From positions 1 through 41,928 of the forward strand of contig JAJLLM010000024.1 of assembly GCA_033837965.1 (NCBI GenBank): DNA of 41,928 bases. Reading direction: 5' to 3'. The DNA comes from Pseudazoarcus pumilus_A. GTDB taxonomy: Bacteria; Pseudomonadota; Gammaproteobacteria; Burkholderiales; Rhodocyclaceae. Below the pieces are notes generated by a model. It was not told the DNA's origin, did no database searches, and worked only from the letters and a program-made list of their open reading frames with translations. Each line of letters opens with the position of its first letter. The first letter of the stretch is position 1. A program made the position numbers and the translations under genes. Below, in pieces: positions 17,361 to 24,319 of the stretch.

Positions 17361-18190
17361 CCCTTGCCGATACCGGCGCGCAAGGCTTCGAGCACCGGTG
17401 CGGTGGCCGGCCGCAGGCCGCGCCAGAGCAGAAAGCTCTCGGCGGCCTGTTCGACCAGCATGCCCAGCCCATCGGCCAGCCGGGCTGCGCCGTCATGTCT
17501 TGCGGCTTCCATGAAGGGCGTGTCGCCGCGACCGTACATCATGTCGTAGGCCAGCGATTGCGGCGCGTAGATGCCGGGTGGCAGGGGCGGCGCCTGATCG
17601 GACAGGCTGGAGGCCGTGGCGTTGATGACCACATCGAACTGGCGCCCCGCGAGTGCAGCGAAGCCGCCGGCATCGAGTTCGGTCACCACCGCACGCGGCG
17701 CAAAGCGCGCCGCCAGTTCTTCCGCGCGCGCCGGTGTGCGGTTGGCGATGGTCAGGCTGGCTGGGTGTTCGTCGAGCAGCGGCAGGATGGCCCCGCGCGC
17801 CGCACCGCCGGCGCCGAGCAGCAGCACGCGCGCGCCGCCCACCGGCTGGCCGAGGTTGTGCACCAGATCGCGCACCAGTCCGGCGCCGTCGGTGTTGTCG
17901 CCGAAGATGCCCTCGGCGTCGAAGCGCAGGGTGTTCACCGCGCCGGCGGCCTCGGCGCGCGCCGACAGCGCATCGGCCAGCGCATGGGCTTCGAGCTTGA
18001 ACGGCACCGTCACGTTGAGGCCGCGTCCGCCGTTGCGGCGGAATTCGGCCACCGCTGCACGGAAGCCGTCGAGCGGCGCCAGCAGGGCGCCGTACGCCAT
18101 CGGCTGCCCGGTCTGGGCGGCAAAGGCGGCATGGATCTGCGGCGACTTGCTGTGTGCGATGGGGTTTCCGATGACGGCGTACTGATCCAT
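17357..18190 (-). CDS. aroE: Shikimate 5-dehydrogenase (NADP+)
   Basis: 277 residues. Reduces 3-dehydroshikimate to shikimate in aromatic amino acid synthesis. The substrate-binding N-terminal segment YAVIGNPIAHSKSPQIHAAF holds the serines at 14 and 16; the catalytic Lys65 is in NVTVPFK and Asp101 in GDNTDGAG. The Rossmann glycine loop GAGGAARGAILPL and the NADP region TIANRTPARAEEL follow, then INATASSLSD. The start at 18190 fits the family exactly; upstream in-frame residues do not. Two bases separate it from the stop of the upstream tonB-like gene and it overlaps mtgA by four bases. Confidence 0.95.
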   Translation of the reverse strand: MDQYAVIGNPIAHSKSPQIHAAFAAQTGQPMAYGALLAPLDGFRAAVAEFRRNGGRGLNVTVPFKLEAHALADALSARAEAAGAVNTLRFDAEGIFGDNTDGAGLVRDLVHNLGQPVGGARVLLLGAGGAARGAILPLLDEHPASLTIANRTPARAEELAARFAPRAVVTELDAGGFAALAGRQFDVVINATASSLSDQAPPLPPGIYAPQSLAYDMMYGRGDTPFMEAARHDGAARLADGLGMLVEQAAESFLLWRGLRPATAPVLEALRAGIGKG

Positions 18191-18192
18191 GT

Positions 18193-19572
18193 TCAGCGGG
18201 TTCTCAACTGGTTGGAGTTGGTGAAGGACCATGTGCGGGTGATCTCGATGATGTCGGTGTCGGCGCGGATGTCGGGCGGGAAGGGCGCATACGGCGCAGC
18301 CAGCCGCACGATCTCGATGGCGGCCTGGTCGAGCACGTCGTGACCGGACGAGCGGTCCACCTCGATGCGTTCCACCGTGCCGTCGGCGCGGATCGACACG
18401 GTCAGCACGAGGTTGCCGTAGAGCTTGCCGCGCGCCGCTTCGGGGTAGTTCAGCGTGCCGATGCGCTCGACCTTCTGACGCCAGTCCTCGGCGTACTGCG
18501 CGAAGCGGTGTTCGCGCGCGCGGGTGCCGATCTGGACCTTGCGCGGACGCTTGGAGAATTCATCCAGGCGGCGGTCGATCTGCGCCTCCAGGCGCGCGAT
18601 GGCGGCGACGGAGTCCATCAGGTCCAGCCCCGACAGGGTCGGGCGCGGGGGTGGCGCAACGGGTTCTGCGGCGGCTGGCTGCGCGGCAGGGGCGGGTGCC
18701 TGCGGCGCTGGCGGTGCAGCGGGCGCGGGCTGCGGCGCGACCGGTGCGGGCGTAGCGGCGGGAGCGGGCGCCGCGACGGGTGTCGCCGGTACGGCCGGAG
18801 CGGGAGGCGTGCTTGGTGCCGGCTCCGGTGTGGGCGCCTGAGCCGGCGGTGCCGCGGCGGGAGGCTGTGCCTCGGGTACGAGTGGCGGCCGGGGTGGCGG
18901 CGGGGTGATGACAGGCGCTTCGATGGCGGTCAGGACCGGTGGTGGGGGCGGTGGCGGCGCCTCTGCGCGCACGGGATCCGGTGTGCTGAAGCTGAACTGC
19001 TGGCGCGCCGGCTCCGGCGCGGGCAGTGGCACCGGCGCCGGCATGGGCGGGGGTGGCAGGGGGAGCGGCGTCGGTGGTGGTGGCGGAGCAGGCGCCGGCG
19101 CGGGCTCCGGGGGAGGCGCAGGGGCAGGAGGGGGCGTCACGACCGGCGGGAGGGTTGGCGTAAGAGGCGGTGCCGGCGGGGGCTCAGGCATGGGTTGCGG
19201 AGGTGCCGGTGGCGGTGTGGCCTGACGGGCGTCGGCGAGTGCGTCGCCCCGGATGTCCTGCTGCCGGGGGGGCGTCGGTGTGCTCGGGCGGGCGTCCTCG
19301 GCATTGGTCGTGCCGCCGCCGTCGAGGTTGGCCTGCGCCAGCACGTCGGCCTTGTCCGGCGCGCGTTCGCGCTTGGCGTTGACCAGCACCACATCGAGCT
19401 GATTGACCGGCTGGCGCAGTGGCGGAGCGGACTGGGAAAAGGTGATGCTAAGCACGACGGCGTGCAGTACCAGCGAGGCGACGACGGCAAACGGCAGGGG
19501 CAGGCTGACTTCGCCGGAGCGGGCGTGGTTGCGCAGGCGCGAGAGCAGCGGAGCACGAGCCAGGAGCGTCAT
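18193..19572 (-). CDS. TonB-like energy transducer with long proline-rich spacer
   Basis: 459 residues. One N-terminal TM helix (about 25-45, in PLPFAVVASLVLHAVVLSIT), a proline/alanine-rich low-complexity spacer at about 107-307, and a C-terminal TonB-type domain (about 380-459) containing YGNLVLTVSIRADGTVERIE and a final hydrophobic strand. TonB proteins span the periplasm and transmit proton-motive force to outer-membrane receptors; ExbB and ExbD are not in the window. The 200-residue spacer is longer than in E. coli TonB (whole protein 239 residues). Placement between RNase II and aroE suggests a housekeeping envelope role; TolA-like function is an alternative. Ten bases after rnb-like, two before aroE. 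Confidence 0.8.
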   Translation of the reverse strand: MTLLARAPLLSRLRNHARSGEVSLPLPFAVVASLVLHAVVLSITFSQSAPPLRQPVNQLDVVLVNAKRERAPDKADVLAQANLDGGGTTNAEDARPSTPTPPRQQDIRGDALADARQATPPPAPPQPMPEPPPAPPLTPTLPPVVTPPPAPAPPPEPAPAPAPPPPPTPLPLPPPPMPAPVPLPAPEPARQQFSFSTPDPVRAEAPPPPPPPVLTAIEAPVITPPPPRPPLVPEAQPPAAAPPAQAPTPEPAPSTPPAPAVPATPVAAPAPAATPAPVAPQPAPAAPPAPQAPAPAAQPAAAEPVAPPPRPTLSGLDLMDSVAAIARLEAQIDRRLDEFSKRPRKVQIGTRAREHRFAQYAEDWRQKVERIGTLNYPEAARGKLYGNLVLTVSIRADGTVERIEVDRSSGHDVLDQAAIEIVRLAAPYAPFPPDIRADTDIIEITRTWSFTNSNQLRTR

Positions 19573-19581
19573 CGCGTAGCG

Positions 19582-21492
19582 TCAGCTGCCTGCGTAGAGC
19601 GCCTCGCCGGTTTCCTCGGGGTCGGGCTCGGAGAGGGTTTCGAGGTGGCGCGCGCTCAGGTCCAGATCGACCAGGTCGCTGCCTTCGAGTGCCAGCCGCA
19701 CCTGCGCGCCCGGCATCTGCAGCGGCATGGACGGCACCTTGACGACCAGCGGTGTGCGGTCGATGCGCACCACGTTGTCGCGCAGCACGCGCGCGGTGAT
19801 CTCGGGCTCGCCACGCTGGCGCAGCCAGCGCAGGCACCAGTAGCGCTCCATCATGCGCTGGAACTCGGCGTAGGCGGCGTAGGCCAGTTCGAAATCGCGC
19901 ATGGCGGCCATCAGTTCGGTCGAGCGTGGCGCGAAGGTCGGCGTCTCGCTGCGGATGACGGCCACGATCTGCCACTGGTTGACCAGGTCAACATAGCGAC
20001 GCAGCGGCGAGCTGGACCACGCGTAGCAATCCACGCCCAGCGCGTCGTGCGGCTCGGCGTGCGTGCTCATGCGCACCTTGCCGCCGTTCTGCACGCGGTA
20101 GAGGCCGGGCACGCCGGCCTGGTCGAGCAGCTTGCCCCAGGTGGCGTTGGCGTGAATCATCAGCTCGGCCACCAGCTTGTCCATCGGCGAGCCGCGCTTG
20201 CGGTCGCTGATGGTGACATGGCCGGGGCCGTCGGCGGTTTCCATGGTCCAGTCGACGTAGAAGCTGTAGTCCACCTGATCGGCGTTGGCGCTGGGCTTGC
20301 CGCGCCCGGCTTCCAGCACCGTCGCCAGTTCCCACAGCAGCACCAGCTCGCGCTTCCACGGGAAGTCGGGCACGTTCTCCTGGCTCAGCGTGGTCTCGTT
20401 GAAGAAGGGCTCGATGTCGTGGTGGCGCAGGTTGGCGGCCACCGGAATGCGCTCGACCTTGCTTTCGAAGCCGGTCACGGCCAGCGCCGGGCTGACGTCC
20501 AGATACAGCGACACCGCCGGGCATTCACGGCCGGCGGCCAGCGTGAAGCGCTCGACCACTTCGTCCGGCAGCATGGTGATCTTGTTGCCCGGCATGTAGA
20601 CCGTGGACAGGCGGCGGCGCGCGATGGCGTCCAGCGCCGAGCCGCGCTCGAAGCCCAGTCCCGGCGCGGCGATGTGGATGCCGATGCGCCAGCCGCCGCC
20701 GTCGCGCGGCGTGACCGAGAAGGCGTCGTCGATCTCGGTGGTGGTCGCGTCGTCGATGGAGAAGGCGGCCACCTGCGCCAACGGCAGATCTTCCACCGGC
20801 GGCGGCAGATCGAAGGCCGGGAAGGCCGCGCCGTCCGGAAACTGCTCGAACAGGAAGCGGTTGTAGTGGAAGTCGTAGCTCGAACGGAGCGCGCCGCACT
20901 TGAGCAGCAGGCGCGGAGCGGACAGGCCGGTGTCCACGCAGGCCGCTTCAAGGGCTTTGACCTCGGGGCGGTTGCGGTCGGGCTTGTACAGCACCTGTTC
21001 CACCATGCCCTGCAGCTCGGTGGGCAGGCGGCCGTCGACCAGTTCGGCGCGCATGCGCTCGATGGCCTCGGCCTGCAGGCGTTTCTTCTCCAGCCCAGCC
21101 AGCGCGGCCTGCAGGATGTCCGGCGGTGCCTTGCGGAAGCGGCCGCGGCCCTTGCGGTGGAAGTGGATCGGCGCCGAATGCAGGCGCAGCAGGATGGCGG
21201 CCGATTCGAGCGCGTTGGGTGTGTGGCCGTGATACTCGGCGGCGAATTCCTCGAAGGCGAATTCCTCGTCGCCGCAGACCTCCCACAGGAAATCGGTGTC
21301 CAGCGCCTCGGCCTCGCGCTCGGCGCGTTCCATCAGCTCAGCCGGGGCCGGCTCGCGGAAGCGCATCAGCACGTGCGAACTCTTCAGCTTGAGCCGCTTG
21401 CCGTGGGTGGTTTCGATCTGCAGGGAAGCGTCGTTGTCGGTGAGCACGGTGCCCGCCTTGAACGCGCCACTGTCTTCAAAGAGGACAAACAT
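19582..21492 (-). CDS. RNase II-family (RNB domain) exoribonuclease
   Basis: 636 residues. The RNB catalytic domain spans about 240-560. The metal site reads SIDDATTTEIDDAFSV near 246-260: the Asp at each position is kept except that the second E. coli acidic residue (Asp207) is Glu here. SSSPLRRYVDLVNQWQ carries the conserved Arg of the active site. The N-terminus (about 1-60) is a small beta domain followed by a helical region. No cold-shock domain is obvious by eye, so it resembles the Deinococcus/cyanobacterial type more than E. coli Rnb or Rnr. The ATG at 21492 is the first in frame. First gene of the operon with tonB-like, aroE and mtgA. Confidence 0.88.
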   Translation of the reverse strand: MFVLFEDSGAFKAGTVLTDNDASLQIETTHGKRLKLKSSHVLMRFREPAPAELMERAEREAEALDTDFLWEVCGDEEFAFEEFAAEYHGHTPNALESAAILLRLHSAPIHFHRKGRGRFRKAPPDILQAALAGLEKKRLQAEAIERMRAELVDGRLPTELQGMVEQVLYKPDRNRPEVKALEAACVDTGLSAPRLLLKCGALRSSYDFHYNRFLFEQFPDGAAFPAFDLPPPVEDLPLAQVAAFSIDDATTTEIDDAFSVTPRDGGGWRIGIHIAAPGLGFERGSALDAIARRRLSTVYMPGNKITMLPDEVVERFTLAAGRECPAVSLYLDVSPALAVTGFESKVERIPVAANLRHHDIEPFFNETTLSQENVPDFPWKRELVLLWELATVLEAGRGKPSANADQVDYSFYVDWTMETADGPGHVTISDRKRGSPMDKLVAELMIHANATWGKLLDQAGVPGLYRVQNGGKVRMSTHAEPHDALGVDCYAWSSSPLRRYVDLVNQWQIVAVIRSETPTFAPRSTELMAAMRDFELAYAAYAEFQRMMERYWCLRWLRQRGEPEITARVLRDNVVRIDRTPLVVKVPSMPLQMPGAQVRLALEGSDLVDLDLSARHLETLSEPDPEETGEALYAGS

Positions 21493-21644
21493 CCGGGTCG
21501 CCGTGAGGAAATGAGCGTGCTAGTTTAGCAGGGTCGTCGCCGTCCACCCGGAGCGGCAGCACGGGGGCCGGAACGTATACTGCCGGCTGCGCCGGGGCGG
21601 GAACCCCGGTCGGGAAATTCCGTCGATCCCTTCAGGAGAACTTC
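21493..21644. promoter_or_regulatory. Divergent promoter region between rnb-like and dsrE-like genes
   Basis: A TATACT at 21576-21581 is a possible rightward -10 for the dsrE-like gene. Reading leftward, TGCTAAACT at 21522-21530 is an extended -10-like sequence for the RNase gene. No good -35 is seen for either. An AGGAGA (21632-21637) precedes the 21645 ATG. Confidence 0.35.
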
Positions 21645-22160
21645 ATGATCGCCAGCCGCTTCGCCATGTCTGCCGGGCGCCCCCTTGCCTTCCTTCTTGC
21701 CGCGCTGCTGCTTGCGCTGGCCTTCGTGGCGACGCCGGCGCGCGCCGAGGAGGAGCCGAAAGTGGTGTATCACGCCGACTTCTCCGACCCGCGCCGTTTC
21801 AGCGCCATGCTGACCAGCATCAACAACATGGTCACGCATTACCAGAATGAGCTGATCGACTACGACGTGCGCATCGTCTTCGTGGCGCACGGCATCCGTT
21901 TCGTCACCGACGACAAGCTCACCGGCACGCCCTTCGAGGAAGACGCCGAGATGGCCGAGCGGCGCGAGAACAACGCCAGCCGGCTGCGGGCGCTGAACGA
22001 GGTACAGGGCGTGAAGCTCGAACTGTGCGACATCACGCGCTCGCAGATCGGTCTGGCGGAAGACAAGCTGTATGACGGCGTGACGATGGTGAAATCCGGC
22101 GTGGTGCGCATCGCCGAGCTGCAGCAGAACGAGGGCTTTGCCTACATCAAGATCGAGTGA
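21645..22160 (+). CDS. Secreted DsrE-family protein
   Basis: 171 residues. The signal peptide is residues 1-34 with a likely Sec cleavage site ATPARA|EEEP. The mature part resembles the DsrE/DsrF-like fold: VVYHADFSDPRRFSAMLTSI, then DVRIVFVAHGIRFVTDD, a charged helix, and a C-terminal KLELCDITRSQIGL with a single Cys. In DsrE-type sulphur carriers a Cys accepts persulphide, so a periplasmic sulphur-transfer or redox role is possible but unproven. The start is supported by AGGAGA eight bases upstream. It precedes yhcB by 39 bases. Confidence 0.75.
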   Translation: MIASRFAMSAGRPLAFLLAALLLALAFVATPARAEEEPKVVYHADFSDPRRFSAMLTSINNMVTHYQNELIDYDVRIVFVAHGIRFVTDDKLTGTPFEEDAEMAERRENNASRLRALNEVQGVKLELCDITRSQIGLAEDKLYDGVTMVKSGVVRIAELQQNEGFAYIKIE

Positions 22161-22199
22161 GGCGGCCGTATTTCTTTCAAGTGTTGATGAGGTAGAAGC

Positions 22200-22778
22200 A
22201 TGTCTGGACAAGCCCTGTGGGCCTTCGTGATCGTTCTGGTGCTGGTGGCGGCAGGACTGGGGTTCTTCTTCGGTCGTGTCAGCAACAGCGGCATGAAGGA
22301 GCGGCTGCGCGAGGCAGAGGAAGCGGTCGGTCGCAAGGATTCGGAACTGGCCGCCTACCGGCGCGAGGTCGACGCCCATTTCGACAAGACCGCCACGCTG
22401 TTCGTCTCCATGGCCGGTTCCTACAAGTCGCTGTTCGAGCACCTGTCGAGCGGTTACGAGAAGCTCTCGGCGGGCTCCAGCCGTGACCTGTTCCGCGAGC
22501 GCGTGGCCACCCTGCTGATCGATGCGCCGCGGCAGGACGAGGCCGCCGCCGAGGTCGATACGCAAGCACCGGAGGCCGCGGAAGAGTCCGTCCAGTCGGC
22601 GGCCGAAGCCGGCCCCGTCACGCCGGCCGAACTGGCCGAGGCCGAAGAGCGCGAGGCGCAGCGCGTCGACCCGGTGCAGGCCGATGCCGAGGCCGCCGAG
22701 GCCATGCAGGAAGAGCGTCGCGAGCCGGGTGAGGGCGCGCCCGAGGGGCCTCCGGAGGCCGCGCCGCGCCGCGACTGA
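22200..22778 (+). CDS. zapG: YhcB/ZapG family (DUF1043) inner-membrane protein
   Basis: 192 residues. N-terminal TM helix at about 5-25 (WAFVIVLVLVAAGLGFFFGR), a coiled coil following (KERLREAEEAVGRKDSELAA), then the conserved block HFDKTATLFVSMAGSYKSLF and EHLSSGYEKLS, and an Ala/Glu-rich disordered tail from about 110. In E. coli YhcB/ZapG binds divisome and elongasome proteins and affects envelope biogenesis. The ribosome-binding site GAGG lies nine bases before the ATG. The acidic tail is longer than in E. coli (132 residues). It ends six bases before the convergent yqiA-like gene, with no terminator space. Confidence 0.85.
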   Translation: MSGQALWAFVIVLVLVAAGLGFFFGRVSNSGMKERLREAEEAVGRKDSELAAYRREVDAHFDKTATLFVSMAGSYKSLFEHLSSGYEKLSAGSSRDLFRERVATLLIDAPRQDEAAAEVDTQAPEAAEESVQSAAEAGPVTPAELAEAEEREAQRVDPVQADAEAAEAMQEERREPGEGAPEGPPEAAPRRD

Positions 22779-22784
22779 TCCCGG

Positions 22785-23366
22785 TCAGTCCAGCCCGGCG
22801 AAGGCAATGATGTCGTCGAGGTAATCGTTCCAGCGTGAAAAGCCGTGGTCCCCGCCGTCCAGTACGGTCTGGCGGGCACCGCGGTATTTTTCGACCGCGT
22901 GGCGATAGTCCAGTACCTCGTCCCCCTTTTCCGCCAGCAACCAGTAGCGCGCCGGGTCCGACAGTGTCCCGGTGTCGAGCGCGCGCAGCTGGTCGATATG
23001 CTCCAGCGTGAAGTCGAAGGTCTCGCCCGAGTAGAGGTTGGTCTGCGTGCCGATGTAGGGCGCGAGGTCGAGCGGCGCCACCACCGCAGGGTTCACCACC
23101 GCCGCGCGCAGACCGTGACGCTCCGCCAGGAAGGTGGCGTAGTAGCCGCCCAGCGAGCTGCCGACCAGCGTTGGTGCATGGCCCGGATTGCGCTCAGGCG
23201 CCTCCAGGATGGCGTGTTCGATCAGCGCCACGGCGCGGGCCGGCACGTGCGGCAACTGTTCGCACCAGAAGGCATGGCCGAGGCCGCGTTCCTGCATGCG
23301 TTGCTTGAGGGCCTGCGCCTTGTTCGAGGCCGGGGCGGAGCGGAAACCGTGCAGATAGATGATCAT
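22785..23366 (-). CDS. yqiA: YqiA-like alpha/beta-hydrolase (esterase)
   Basis: 193 residues, cytoplasmic. The alpha/beta-hydrolase fold opens IIYLHGFRSAPASNKAQAL, carries the nucleophile Ser in LVGSSLGGYYATFLAE, a candidate acid Asp in LLAEKGDEVLDYR and the catalytic His in LDGGDHGFSRW. E. coli YqiA hydrolyses palmitoyl-CoA and p-nitrophenyl esters; the natural substrate is unknown. The ATG at 23366 overlaps the stop of the cysteine-cluster gene as ATGA; the frame extends upstream without similarity. It ends an operon with the DUF2478 and YkgJ-type genes. Confidence 0.9.
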   Translation of the reverse strand: MIIYLHGFRSAPASNKAQALKQRMQERGLGHAFWCEQLPHVPARAVALIEHAILEAPERNPGHAPTLVGSSLGGYYATFLAERHGLRAAVVNPAVVAPLDLAPYIGTQTNLYSGETFDFTLEHIDQLRALDTGTLSDPARYWLLAEKGDEVLDYRHAVEKYRGARQTVLDGGDHGFSRWNDYLDDIIAFAGLD

Positions 23367-23620
23367 CGCGGCGAGGTGTCGAGTTCGAGTCGGGTGAGCC
23401 AGTGCAGGGCGTGGCTGCGTTCGCTGCCGCACATCTCGGCCGACGGCGCGAGCCCGCTGCAACAGGCCGGGCGTTCGGGTTGGCCGAAGATGCGGCAGCG
23501 CAGGTCTTCATCCAGCTGGATGCAGCGCACTCCGGCTGGCTTGCCGTCAGGCATGCCCGGAATCGGCGAGGAGATGGACGGCGCGATGCAGCAGGCGGCG
23601 CAGCCGGAACGGCATTCCAT
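23363..23620 (-). CDS. YkgJ-type cysteine-cluster protein
   Basis: 85 residues with CxxxCxxCC at the start (Cys3, 7, 10, 11) and further cysteines at 33, 42, 53, 54 and 64. This is the zinc- or iron-chelating CxxCxxCC family (PF03692-like), whose function is unknown; metal binding is inferred from the cysteine pattern. ATGA overlap with yqiA downstream and a 6-base gap to the DUF2478 gene upstream make it part of a three-gene operon. Confidence 0.85.
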   Translation of the reverse strand: MECRSGCAACCIAPSISSPIPGMPDGKPAGVRCIQLDEDLRCRIFGQPERPACCSGLAPSAEMCGSERSHALHWLTRLELDTSPR

Positions 23621-23626
23621 GCGGGC

Positions 23627-24151
23627 TCAAGCGGCGCAGACGCGCAGGCACCAGGCCAGGATGGCGTCGCGCTCGGGCGGCAGCAGCTCACCGTAGCCGC
23701 CGGAGAATTCGTCCCACTCGGGGCGGAAGCGCTTGCCCACGGCCGTCAGCAGCGGAATGCCGGCAGCCACCACCAGCCCGATCTCTTCGCGCAGACCGCT
23801 GCCCAGCGCTTCCTGCGCACCGAACTTGTTCACGCAGATGAGCTGTGCGCCTTCCTCGACGGCGCGGCGGATGGCCACCGCGGCGTGGGCCAGCGAGGCC
23901 GGGTCGAGGCGGCAGGCCTCGGAGCCTTTGCCGAGTTCCTGCGACAGCGAGAAGCGCTCGCCGCTGGCGAGGTTTTCCAGCTCCATCGCGCAGGGGTCTT
24001 CAATGTCCATGCCGATGTCGTGCTGCAGCACGCCACCCAGCCGCAGGCCTCGCTGCGTGAGCAGATGGGCCACTTCCAGCATCAGGTCTTCGACCGGATC
24101 TTCGGGCGTGTACAGGATGGCGGCCAGCGGGGCGGGAGCGTCGTCAGTCAT
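23627..24151 (-). CDS. DUF2478-like protein
   Basis: 174 residues beginning LAAILYTPEDPVEDLMLEVA. I recognise the overall look of DUF2478, a P-loop-like fold family often found near molybdenum transport genes, but no GKS/T Walker A is visible here, so nucleotide hydrolysis is doubtful. Other conserved-looking segments are RLGGVLQHDIGMDIEDPCAM, LICVNKFGAQEALGSGLREE (an NKF in the place of a G4-like NKxD) and EWDEFSGGYGELLPP. The start at 24151 is chosen because similarity starts there; the open frame continues upstream without meaning. First gene of the operon with YkgJ-type and yqiA genes; function unknown. Confidence 0.7.
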   Translation of the reverse strand: MTDDAPAPLAAILYTPEDPVEDLMLEVAHLLTQRGLRLGGVLQHDIGMDIEDPCAMELENLASGERFSLSQELGKGSEACRLDPASLAHAAVAIRRAVEEGAQLICVNKFGAQEALGSGLREEIGLVVAAGIPLLTAVGKRFRPEWDEFSGGYGELLPPERDAILAWCLRVCAA

Positions 24152-24258
24152 GGCGGGCGGGTGTGTGCGATGGCGCGATTGTCGCATTCGCCGACGCCGG
24201 ATGCGACGCCCGGCTGGTATATGCCTTAAAGCGCATAAAAACTGAATATCAAATTCTT

Positions 24259-24286
24259 TTGAAAGCTGAAGCCTTGCGGCTAATGT
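24259..24286 (+). promoter_or_regulatory. Candidate sigma-70 promoter of the SLC13-type transporter
   Basis: TTGAAA (24259-24264), a 16-base spacer and TAATGT (24281-24286), 33 bases before the ATG. It lies in an AT-rich patch (24226-24290) that stands out from the GC-rich surroundings and is shared with the divergent DUF2478 operon. Confidence 0.5.
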
Positions 24287-24319
24287 GCCAGCCTGTCCTT
24301 TACTGCGCACGAGCGCCCC

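Noticed and set aside
18650..19250. Repetitive GC-rich tract that might be a repeat array
   Set aside because: It is codon-level low complexity for Pro/Ala in the TonB-like spacer, with no regular unit or spacer structure.
18340..21528. Plus-strand open frame of over 1000 codons opposite the tonB-like and RNase genes
   Set aside because: Arg/Gly-rich low-complexity composition is the complement of the Pro-rich spacer and of third-position GC bias; it crosses two real genes.
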